Below, piece after piece: positions 1 to 9,700 of a stretch of 64,000 nt of DNA. Source of the DNA: Polytrichum commune (lineage: Eukaryota; Streptophyta; Polytrichopsida; Polytrichales; Polytrichaceae); NCBI GenBank assembly GCA_950295325.1, contig OX485803.1, forward strand, positions 40,935,554 to 40,999,553, written 5' to 3'. Under the pieces are notes generated by a model that did no database searches, was not told the DNA's origin, and saw only the letters and a program-made list of their open reading frames with translations. The stretch's first letter is position 1; each line of letters starts with the position of its first letter. The position numbers and the translations under genes were made by a program.

Positions 1-517
1 AATAGCAAAAAAATGCCACTGATGTGGCCTAGGGTTTAGGGTTTAGAGTGATTATTAAATAATAATAAAAATATTTCTTGATAAAGCTTATGAACTATCT
101 ACTTATTTATGTAAAATTTATTGATCAAATAATAGTAAATCATGATAAAAACCAAGATCAATGCGACAAAGTCCTTAAGTCCTTTGTCCCAAAAGTAGTA
201 CCCCAACCGTGAATGGCCCCCACACAAATCACAAACTAAGGCCAAGTCATTCATAGTCGGCCGAGTCCATTTAACCGCTTACTAGGATACATTTGATGCC
301 AACATGGATGAGATCTATATATTTTTAGGTGAACGGAGTTAAGGCCAACATTTCCCACACACACTATTAACCCACCCTCACTAAATGGGATAATCATTGT
401 AACTAGCTCGGTAACATATTTAGGCAATGGTAGCTCATTGCCAAGCTCTTAACTAGCGGACACAAGTCATGACAAATGCCAAACAACTACCATGAGGCCT
501 CCCTCACTACTCTTCAT
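1..517. other. AT-rich spacer, no gene seen
   Basis: No open frame or recognisable gene. Positions 30-48 hold about two and a half units of the plant telomere-type repeat TTTAGGG, too short to be a telomere. The rest is ordinary AT-rich DNA. Confidence 0.6.
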
Positions 518-730
518 ATGATACTCAGTGTCACTTACTGTTTGGATTTATGCAATGCTACATCTATTTACTATATATCTCATATGTTACCAACAAATGT
601 TAAATTGATTGTTTGGGCACTATAGAACAACAACAAATTTACTTGGTAAAAAAATTACATCAATAAATAAATAAAAACAAAAATAGCACCTTGTAAATCC
701 AAATAGTAAGTGATGCTTTAGAAATATCAT
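518..730. mobile_element. MITE copy 1, inverted relative to copy 2
   Basis: A short element of about 213 bp with imperfect terminal inverted repeats: the left end reads ATGATACTCAGTGTCACTTA and the right end carries AAGTGAT...ATATCAT. An internal stretch near 638-670 (CTTGGTAAAAAAATTACATC) is the reverse complement of a stretch near 946-972 in the element at 891-1093. The two are therefore copies of one non-autonomous family in opposite orientation. No coding capacity. Confidence 0.65.
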
Positions 731-890
731 ATTTAGTGTAGTAAACCCGAATTCGTATTGAATATGGATCAAAGACATCATCAAGCCGAGATCCAAGGGC
801 CCATGATACTCAACTTCAATATATACTAATTAAAGTTATGAAGGTCAATCACTTGGGGTGTTTATGAATTTAATCTTTAGTAGACTAAAC

Positions 891-1093
891 ATGATATTTA
901 GTGTCACTTAGTATTTGTACATACACAATGTTATATCTTTTTACTATTGATGTAATTTTTTTACCAAGTAAAGTTGTTAGTGCTCTATAATGTCCAAACT
1001 ACCAGTTTGGACATTTGTTGGTAGAATAAGAGATATACAATAGATAGATATAACATTACGTAATCCCAAATAGGAAGTGACACTAAATATCAT
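891..1093. mobile_element. MITE copy 2
   Basis: About 203 bp, bounded by nearly perfect terminal inverted repeats: ATGATATTTAGTGTCACTT at 891-909 and its reverse complement ending at 1093. It belongs to the same family as the copy at 518-730 but is inverted. The termini are better preserved here, so this copy is probably the younger one. Non-coding. Confidence 0.75.
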
Positions 1094-1265
1094 ATTTAGT
1101 GTAGTGTTGTCAATATCTGAAGTGCATACTTTTACATGGTATACACAAACATAGACTACAAGGCTTACAACATGCTATGATAACTTCTTACAAATATCAT
1201 CTATGTTGTAATAAGTAGTGGATGGCTAAACGAATGCGATGTCCTATTGCAACAACTCCAAACTA

Positions 1266-1291
1266 CCGTAGGTTCATAGCTGGTTCGACAC
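1266..1291 (+). repeat. Left terminal inverted repeat of the DNA transposon
   Basis: It pairs with 19201-19226 at 25 of 26 positions and is preceded by the TA target duplication at 1264-1265. Confidence 0.9.
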
Positions 1292-1518
1292 ATGTTAGTC
1301 GAATAATTAATTAAAGTGGAAAATTTGCATTCGGCTAAAAAAATTAAAAAATTAAAATTTCAACTTTTGCTACAATCTTTTTTTTAAATCGGCTATAAGT
1401 AAGAATGTACATGTGAAATTTATTCAATTATTACAAATGAATATTTTCTCATTCTCAAAAATATTCAAATGCCTTAAAATTTGATGTTTTTTAACCTAAT
1501 TGCAGAAGAGGTGACAAC

Positions 1519-1679
1519 ACCATATTCGAAATTTTGGGAGATTTCCAGTCTCCCAATTTGATGACAATTTAGGTAGAGTCGACCTAAAATGTACCCAGTG
1601 GGTACATTTTAGGTCGACTCAACCTAAACTGTATTTTCCCAAAATCATGGAATTTTTCCAAAAATTCGAATATGGTATT
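1519..1679. repeat. Fold-back (long imperfect hairpin) inside the transposon
   Basis: The core has perfect 22-bp arms at 1576-1597 and 1599-1620 around a single central base. With one mismatch the arms extend to 1568-1628. Outside this, weaker pairing continues to the outer arms CCATATTCGAA near 1520 and TTCGAATATGG near 1670. The whole could be a fold-back MITE that landed in the transposon, or a subterminal transposase-binding structure. It lies about 110 bp upstream of the transposase reading frame. Confidence 0.75.
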
Positions 1680-1791
1680 TGACGGCTTAGTTGAACTTAA
1701 CCTAAACGTACTTATCCTAATCAGGGTTTGAGGCTCCTTTGAACACTCTTTTCATGTGTTTGAGCTTTGAAGTGTGTTTGGTGAATTTTGA

Positions 1792-2294
1792 GTGTTCCCG
1801 TTGCTTTGCTTGTTTGAGCTTTTAGTTCAAGTCAAAATGACAAAGTCAAAGACTTTGAGTAGTATTTTCATGTCAATTTCCAAAGAAGAGATGCAACAGT
1901 CAGTGGCACATGATTTTGAGACTCTAAAGACTAAGATGGATGAGGAAGCGGCTTTGCAAGTAGAAGTGGTGAAGCGTCCAGTTGGAAGGCCACGAGGCAC
2001 ATTGGAGGCAACATTATTGACTCCTAAAGTGGACGAAGAGGAACCAACTTCCAAAAAACTCAAGGTTAGGGATCATTATACTAATTGGTTTGAGCCTTCT
2101 ATTTGGGATCCCATTTATGTTGTTGTTAGAAAACATAGAAACATCAACAATGCATGGAAATACTTCAAGATGATGTACAAGAAACTAGGAGAGAGCTATG
2201 GCACTTACGAGAAGCTTGCTAGAAGTAGTATGTATGAGTGGTTCACATCTACAGGAGAACTCAAAGATGCTTACAAGAAGTATGTAGATGAAGG
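1792..2294 (+). pseudogene. DDE transposase, N-terminal part, cut by LINE insertion
   Basis: The open frame runs from the ATG at 1792, or more likely the ATG at 1837, to the retrotransposon insertion point. After the codons for KKYVDEG the frame enters the retrotransposon and stops at 2319. The peptide contains an AT-hook-like RPVGRPRG block followed by a basic, Tyr/Trp-rich region (NNAWKYFKMMYKKLGESYGT) of the kind found in transposon DNA-binding domains. The frame resumes as YVDEGSSHF at 15768, on the far side of the insertion, because the 14-bp target duplication repeats those codons. This part is not itself mutated; the gene is broken by the insertion and by later stop codons in the distal part. 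Confidence 0.85.
2281..2294 (+). repeat. Target-site duplication, 5' copy (TATGTAGATGAAGG)
   Basis: The same 14 bases occur at 15768-15781, directly after the TATC-repeat tail of the retrotransposon. The match is perfect, which marks both borders of the insertion and implies a recent event. Confidence 0.93.
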
Positions 2295-2742
2295 GCAAAG
2301 TGGGAGAGGGGGTCGATGAGGAGCTGAGGAGCTCCGCGAAACGCGATGAGGGGGCGACAGATGACTCCGAGGAGATAGCCGCAGAGAGTTAGATCCCTCT
2401 CTACATCATGAGTAAATTTCTGTACACTGAATGAGTTGCATGCAAGGTTTAGGAGATGCGCTGGGGCATCGGCAAACAAGCAATGGGTAGAGCACACGGG
2501 TTGCTCTAAAAATATGTTGGATCTTTAGCATTGTATCAATAATGCTTGATGGGTGTTGGCATCAGATGAGTGTTGCATCGTACAAGGGAGGGCAGGCTGG
2601 GCTGCTCACCCCTCCCCCCCCTTCATTGCTTGTGTGTAACTAAACCAAACATGCCTCTCATTCATTCCAAGATTTATACTTCTAAGCTACTCCTCGGACG
2701 GATCTGACCTGCCCCCAAAATCGCACAAGCCCGACACGCCAA
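2295..2742 (+). promoter_or_regulatory. LINE 5' leader with a strong predicted fold
   Basis: It starts about ten bases before a compact structure at 2304-2401. GAGAGGG (2304-2310) can pair with CCCTCTC (2395-2401), and GTCG (2312-2315) with CGAC (2355-2358). Inside these are GGAGCT/AGCTCC (2320-2325 with 2330-2335, loop GAGG) and CGCG-AAA-CGCG (2335-2345); the last two share a base and so compete slightly. This G-rich leader contrasts with the G-poor body of the element. Many LINEs carry an HDV-like ribozyme or an internal promoter here, but I could not thread the HDV double pseudoknot, so the role is open. Confidence 0.55.
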
Positions 2743-5700
2743 ATGACGCACTCATCCACAAACAGGCTCGCCAACTCTCACATTGCTCTAAAAAATTCCT
2801 TTATTGCACAAATTTGTTCATCTTCCCCTCCTGTACAATCTTGCTTTTGTCCTAACCACTACCCCATCACCAGATCCACTATACTAACCATGCCACATGC
2901 AGATCTAACCCCTTACACAACCAAGACACAACCTTTAGATGCGCAGGATAACTACATCCACACAGGGCAGCACCAGGAGATTCACGTGAACCTGCAACGA
3001 CAACCACCCAACCAATGGAGCCCAAATCAGCAGACAGCAAACAGCACTGGCGACCTACACCAAATCATACAACTCGTTACTCAACATCAAGACAAACAAC
3101 CTCAGGTAAGTCCTCTCACCTCTAAAATATCCCCGGTGCCCAGGCCAAAACAACGACCCCTATCTGACACCAAGGAGGCCAGATTGAAGCACCAACCCCT
3201 GCACACCAACCCCCGAGCACCGACAAGCATACAGAGCCCAGATCGCCAAAGGGAGCATCGACCCCTGAACACAAATCGAATCAAGAACCCCCTGGCGCTC
3301 AACACACAGAAAGGAGCAGCAACCAACGAACAACATACATCATGGTGCCAGCCTCGAGACAATCAACAGAGACTCGCACACAAAGAAGGTCCGAATGAGA
3401 AAAAAGAAGAGCAACAATGGATCGCCCCCGAAATAAATAAGGAGCAGCCGCTCAAAGCCAAACACACAGATCCAGTAGGTGCAACACAATATCTGAGAAG
3501 TCTACAGGGCATTGCAAGCCGCCGCCGCCGGAACCCTAATAGAAGCAACACCCTGCCCCCAGCAACCAAGAAATGCGACAGAAAACATCGAACAAATTAT
3601 GCCGAAAACCTCCAAGATAAAGAGACACATGAATCCTCTCCAAAACACCAATGCTCGTTACAGCCGCTCTCATTTCACTCCTCACCTCTCACCCATTCTC
3701 TAATCTCTCGCAAAATTCAGTCCTCACACCTTGGTCACAGCATAGAAGACAGTAGTCACAGGTACCAGGGAGAAGGTCACCTCCGGTGCTCAGATACAGA
3801 TAGGCCCAGTACCTCGGGAGCTTCCAACCACATCTGCCACTCGGGAGCAGACACCCACCGACGTACAACTGCAGGCAGGGACCGCCGAACAGCAGCAGCC
3901 AACAACGAAGTTCACAGGAGGAATTCGCCGAACGACAGCCACCAACCTGCCTACAGCCGATGCCCAGCAGCAGACCACCAGCGGAGCCCAACAGAGCGCA
4001 AACAACGACGACCAAAAGCCAGTACCTGCACGGGAGCAACCAACCACATCAACACTCGGCAAAGCAAGCTGCCGAGAAGTCCACACCAATTCGGCAGACG
4101 GAGAAATCCAGGGGCAGTCAACTACCAAAGGCCAAACACAGACAGCAGCGTCAACACCAACCGAAGCAAATTGCAGAAAAACAAAGATCGATCTAGAGGT
4201 CACAAGAATTGGGGAGCCAACACCGTTCAGAGCTCGGAAGCATTCATCAATTGGAAAGGTAAGCCGCCAAACAAAAACGTCCATACTAACAGAATCGGGA
4301 ATTCGGTGACAGGCTACCACAACTACCCTGGAGCAGTCAACAACAATCGACTGAGAGACAAACTGCCGAACAACACATGCCCCCGAAGGAGGAGTACGAG
4401 GAGAGGAGACACACTAAATAGCAGATGCACAAACGACGAACCAAGATCGCCAAAAGACAGCAAGAACCAGCAGACCTCCAACGGTCAGACAAATACACGT
4501 TCATTCACCACAAGCAAACCCGAACCTAGCTCACTGTACTCCGTAACTCAGACCCTGTTTTCACCGTCAACAACGCAATTACTCTCAGTCTGCAACTCCG
4601 AATACCTGCTGCCTCACTCTACGCCACCGATCCAGCAACTGGCCGACACTAAACAATCAAGTAAATACTCTCTGACTCTGAATTCCTCCAAACTAACTCA
4701 TCTTTTCACTTGGCATGTTCTCCTTCACACCTTGAGTAATCGAAGCAACCCATGGCATGCCTGGGGGACTTATGCTCCCAGGAGGGTCACTGCTATCATT
4801 ACCAAGGACTTCGCACTACACTCACAACACTTTCCTCAAAAACTACATAAATACCAACTTCTAAACCCACAAGCTATTGCATACAACAAATCTCCATTAC
4901 ACCCCATTTTTGACCACTCACTACACTTTTGTTTACAGCTTCTACTCACCATGACCGGAGCTGCAAAGCCAAACACCCGCCATCACAACTCCACCAATGA
5001 GGTTGTAATGGAAGATGTTACGCCCAATAGCAAACGGACCTCTCCAAACACCTCCAAGGCATCGCACAAAAAATCCAAGAGCACCACTATGATATCCCTC
5101 TACCGAGATTCATCTCAGTTGGAATTGTGGTACGGATACCCAACCATGGAAATCATTGCATACGAGGCCGGCATACCATCCATCCCCATTGCCACACCAA
5201 CGGAAGAGTTAATTGCATCGGGATACGTAGCAAGTGAAGCGGCCGAATTACACTCGGCAAGGATGTCATTCCCACGCGTGCAACAAAAACTATGGCCCAC
5301 AACTCGTCCGGATGGCATCGAGGGCCAACACATCAACATCACACAACTACCCTTTGACATTGAGGTAAACCCCAAATCACACCTCTCCTTGGATTACCAC
5401 ATCCTACTCCATTTCGAAAAACCCATCACTCCATTTAGTCAGGACCAAATCATGAAAAAACTATTGACACGCTTTCAAGTTATGGAAATCCAACTTGGAG
5501 ATCTAATAGGTGAGCCAATAGCGGTACTATGCCATGGCCCCAAAACCGCAAGGGTTTGGTCCGGACTAGCTAAAGTCCACCTTAAACACCCAAGTAAGGA
5601 TGGAATAGCACTTTTGAGTGGAGGCAGAATCTTTGCTATCACATTGGACAATGACGCCCTCGTCATCGCCAAAATTGCCAAATCTTACGATTCACTTGCC

Positions 5701-6618
5701 TCTAGCAATCTTTTGACAATCAAGATTCACACGGACAACATCCGTGACCTAGTAGCCCACCAACTTTTCAAAGCAATTGTGGAGGAAAGCTTTCGGCGAG
5801 GCCACGAATTTGAACTTGCGCAAGTACAGAAAACGGCGGGAGAGGCTTACGGATGGCTCATTACTACATCGCCAGAGCAAGTCGAGAAGATAGGCCGCAA
5901 TAAGATTCCCATCTTCGGCGAACTACTCACCCCAGTCATCTCCTCAGGTGACCAACTCTCTCGAGACGATGTCATTAGACGCAATTGCCTAGTCTTACTT
6001 GCTAAAGGCCTCAATCTCACTAAACTTATAGAGCCAACTACCGCGAGTCTACACGCCCACTTTGGTACAAAAAACATTGTCTCAGTTTTTTACCCTAGAG
6101 CAACAAGCAAGATTCATCATGGTGTAGCAAATATTGAGTGTCTAAACTCTGCAGTGTACAAACAACACTTGAACAAGTCAGTTAGACTCCTCAACAAGTG
6201 GGTCATGTTTCACCCCCACCCTAACTCACTAGATGGAAGCGCTAAACCTGACGAAGCCACCTTGAAGAAACTTGGCTTTACGGATGTCAACAACGCTTTG
6301 GCCGACACAATCGAAGCATTGAAAAATGCCCCCGGACCTAGCCAACCCGCCATCAACAAGACCGACATCGCCACACTAGTGAAGGATGTTGTTTCAAAGG
6401 AGAACAACAAATTGCGCACGGAATTCAAAGCAGACATGACACTCCTCCGCACCGATATGCGCACGGAGGCCCAGGGTTATGCCGACAAAATCAACTCTGA
6501 ACTCCGAAGCGCCCTCACAAATCTTGAGCAAATACTAGGACAAAGCATGCAAGTTGTGAAGAACCTCGTGCGACCCGCCCTTCCACCCACCGACTCTTCT
6601 ACTCAACCACCAAACTAG
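2743..6618 (+). CDS. LINE ORF1 protein (1291-aa frame; core probably 555 aa)
   Basis: One frame is open from the ATG at 2743 to the stop at 6616-6618. The first 736 codons encode a low-complexity Gln/Asn/Ser/Thr/Arg-rich segment with no domain I recognise. The ATG at 4951 has a good context (ACCATGA) and begins a well-folded-looking protein of 555 residues: a basic start with Lys/Ser runs, a mixed alpha/beta centre, a possible RRM-like stretch (around TASLHAHFGTKN), and a C-terminal amphipathic helix likely to form a coiled coil (roughly the last 90 residues). That layout fits a LINE ORF1 RNA chaperone. No CCHC knuckle is visible. The start is uncertain. The upstream 736 codons contain no stop although chance stops would be frequent, so they are probably translated as well. 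Confidence 0.82.
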   Translation: MTHSSTNRLANSHIALKNSFIAQICSSSPPVQSCFCPNHYPITRSTILTMPHADLTPYTTKTQPLDAQDNYIHTGQHQEIHVNLQRQPPNQWSPNQQTANSTGDLHQIIQLVTQHQDKQPQVSPLTSKISPVPRPKQRPLSDTKEARLKHQPLHTNPRAPTSIQSPDRQREHRPLNTNRIKNPLALNTQKGAATNEQHTSWCQPRDNQQRLAHKEGPNEKKEEQQWIAPEINKEQPLKAKHTDPVGATQYLRSLQGIASRRRRNPNRSNTLPPATKKCDRKHRTNYAENLQDKETHESSPKHQCSLQPLSFHSSPLTHSLISRKIQSSHLGHSIEDSSHRYQGEGHLRCSDTDRPSTSGASNHICHSGADTHRRTTAGRDRRTAAANNEVHRRNSPNDSHQPAYSRCPAADHQRSPTERKQRRPKASTCTGATNHINTRQSKLPRSPHQFGRRRNPGAVNYQRPNTDSSVNTNRSKLQKNKDRSRGHKNWGANTVQSSEAFINWKGKPPNKNVHTNRIGNSVTGYHNYPGAVNNNRLRDKLPNNTCPRRRSTRRGDTLNSRCTNDEPRSPKDSKNQQTSNGQTNTRSFTTSKPEPSSLYSVTQTLFSPSTTQLLSVCNSEYLLPHSTPPIQQLADTKQSSKYSLTLNSSKLTHLFTWHVLLHTLSNRSNPWHAWGTYAPRRVTAIITKDFALHSQHFPQKLHKYQLLNPQAIAYNKSPLHPIFDHSLHFCLQLLLTMTGAAKPNTRHHNSTNEVVMEDVTPNSKRTSPNTSKASHKKSKSTTMISLYRDSSQLELWYGYPTMEIIAYEAGIPSIPIATPTEELIASGYVASEAAELHSARMSFPRVQQKLWPTTRPDGIEGQHINITQLPFDIEVNPKSHLSLDYHILLHFEKPITPFSQDQIMKKLLTRFQVMEIQLGDLIGEPIAVLCHGPKTARVWSGLAKVHLKHPSKDGIALLSGGRIFAITLDNDALVIAKIAKSYDSLASSNLLTIKIHTDNIRDLVAHQLFKAIVEESFRRGHEFELAQVQKTAGEAYGWLITTSPEQVEKIGRNKIPIFGELLTPVISSGDQLSRDDVIRRNCLVLLAKGLNLTKLIEPTTASLHAHFGTKNIVSVFYPRATSKIHHGVANIECLNSAVYKQHLNKSVRLLNKWVMFHPHPNSLDGSAKPDEATLKKLGFTDVNNALADTIEALKNAPGPSQPAINKTDIATLVKDVVSKENNKLRTEFKADMTLLRTDMRTEAQGYADKINSELRSALTNLEQILGQSMQVVKNLVRPALPPTDSSTQPPN

Positions 6619-6722
6619 TAGTCAACCACAATGCCATCGCTCCAACCAAGAGACCTTACTCAATATCCTACAATAGACCAACCAATAAAACCCACCGTCA
6701 TTACTCTCAAGGTAACTACAAT

Positions 6723-9700
6723 ATGTATGCATTAGTCTCCCATAGTATCACACCTACTATACTCTACCCAAGAAACTCTTGTACCTCATCCCTAACGGGA
6801 CTATGTATCCTCCTTTGCTATATCAATAAAAATGACTACTATGTTACACAAACACTCTATACACTACACATAGCACAAAGAATTCTCTCAAAAAACAATC
6901 ACACAAACACCACATACAAATCCAATACTAAACCCCACAAAAACAAACAAACCACACAACACAATGTTAACACATCATTCCATAACCTCTCAAACAAAAC
7001 ACAAATACAAAAAACACCCATACCCCCTCCCCCTCAACACCAAGAAACAAACAAAATCAATACAAAACCAACCACACACACAAATCACCCAAAAAATAAC
7101 ATACCAACCCAACAACTCACTCATAACATAATAAGTATAACACCCATATATAAAACACTCCAATGCTCCCAAGTTAGCCATAATCACAAAGACCACGCCA
7201 CTTACCAAATAAAACTCTATAGTAAAACACATATCGTAAAAATCAAACTTTGGCAACACACAAATTTCAAAATAAAATACCTAACCCACTCCCACCCAAC
7301 CACGCCCCCCATTAAAAACATGCACACTAAACTTACTACAAAACCCAATAACATTCAAACTAATAATAAACTCCAATACACACAAATCACCAATACACTC
7401 ATATACTCCCAAGCTAACTACAAACACAACACTCACACCATCTATCTACTAGCACCCCAATGCACGACATCTATCATACCCCACCAATATGGATCTCATA
7501 CTACACACAAGCAACATCACAAAAGACTAAGCACACTCCCTTGCCATATCAACAAAAATAGCTATTATAATAGACAAATACACTCCACCCCTTACAAAGC
7601 AATAAAAAAACTCCTAAAAAACATATATACCACATACATACACATACTAAATGAGATAATAACTAACACACCTCTCAAACTCCACCAAAACACAAAACCC
7701 AAAACAAAATACCTAGTCCTTTTTAAATCAACCATATACCCCATAAAAATCACACTCCTCTCAAACACATACATTCAAAATCACCAATCAAACTCCAAAA
7801 CAACGAACTACCTAAAACGGGCTCGGCCTACCGGCCTCGCCACAACCCAACACCAAAACACAACAAACCACGATACCCCTAAAAACCAAAAACAACTAAA
7901 AACGGCTCAAACTACTAGCCACACCCCAAACATATACAAAAACATCACCCCCAATCAAAACAAAATACATAACGAAAACAAACAAACCTCCCATACCATC
8001 TCACAAACCCACCTAGACATACCCCACACTAGTGACCTAAACCAAAATAAAAACAAATACGACAGAACTAACAAAAAAATACCAACACAAAAATACACAC
8101 AAATCAAAAAACCAAAAAAAAAAGAAACTCAACAGACATCCAAAAACAAAAAACACTCAAACTTAGCCCTCACACAAAAGATACACACACAACACATAAC
8201 AAGTAAAAACCCACCACAAAATAACAAATTTCCCACACACATTATACTACTTCGTAGTGGTGACATAGAAACCAACCCCGGCCCCATGCCCAACATACTC
8301 CAAACACACCCACCCACACATAAAAACAGGAATAAACTATACTTTGTAACATGCACAATTAAACTACAACCTGAATATCAACACTTAGCAAAAATATTCT
8401 CTCCCAACATAAACTTAACACATCCAAACCACCAAAATGCAACCACCAAATACCCACATCTCTCAAAATATATTTATCAAAACCAACACCATCCACCACC
8501 CAGAATACTATATGCACTCATCGTAACAATCAACCCAGATATAAAGGCATGTGATCACATACTAACACAAATCCCAGATCCAGACTGGACAACAATGCTC
8601 CTGGAAAAAATGACCTTGCTACAAAACCCACCTGAAAGACACATTATAACCACACACCCCTACACAAAATTCACACAAACAAACCAAAAAATTATCAACC
8701 CAACCAACACCATCCACAAAGAAATCTACGACTTTGTAAGAAATAACGAACCAATAGATATACATATTATGACAAGGGAATTCCCATTCTTACCAGAAAC
8801 CCTACTTTTAGAAATACTAAAATATAAAGAACCAATATACGAATATTCCCACCCACCACCACTACCCCACACACCTACACCACACACCCGAGATATACAA
8901 ACAATAACTCACAACACACATATTAACACATGGAATGCATCGTCACTAAACACATCCCTACCAAACCTTCACCAACTAATAGCAAATACAACCAATAGCC
9001 CCGCAATTATCACTATACAAGAAACTAAACTCACCGCAACAAAATCCACAAAATACATACAAAATCTATTTCCACAACACAAACTAATCTTCAACAACAC
9101 TCACGCACTCACAAGATGCATACAACAAAGAATGCCATATACACCTGCAAGAGGTGGACTTCTTACACTTATAGATAAAAAATACGCATATCCCGGTAAC
9201 ATTGTTAAAATCCCCTCCCCAGCAGAAATATCGCCATATCTACAAATAATAGAAATAAAAAACCAACCTCTCCAACCATGGCTAATAATACACATCTATA
9301 TGCCATCACACGAAGAAGACGTACGATCCATCCCAATAATTCAACTCAACATAACACAACAAATCACAAATCACCCAAATCACACACACATACTATGCGG
9401 CGATTTTAACAGAGACATAGCCCTAATCGGACGCCAAAATGAATACAACACAACACCACCCCAAGCCGAAGACATAGAATGGCGCACATTTACAAACAAC
9501 CTGCGACTTACATACATCCCCACGAACAGCACATACTCTAGACAAGGCGGGCAAAACTATACCCAATCCAGCCTAATAGATGGATACTACATAAACACAC
9601 CCAATAATGCATTATACACATCAACCATAAATAACGATCACAACCTAAATTCAGACCATTCCCCAGTAACACTACACATACCATCTAACACCTTAATCGC

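Noticed and set aside
30-48. Telomeric repeat
   Set aside because: Only about two and a half TTTAGGG units; interstitial and common by chance in plants.
2295-2420. HDV-like self-cleaving ribozyme at the LINE 5' end
   Set aside because: A fold exists, but I could not place P1 and P1' of the HDV pseudoknot, nor a complete hammerhead core (CGATGA instead of CTGATGA). Kept only as a structure worth testing.
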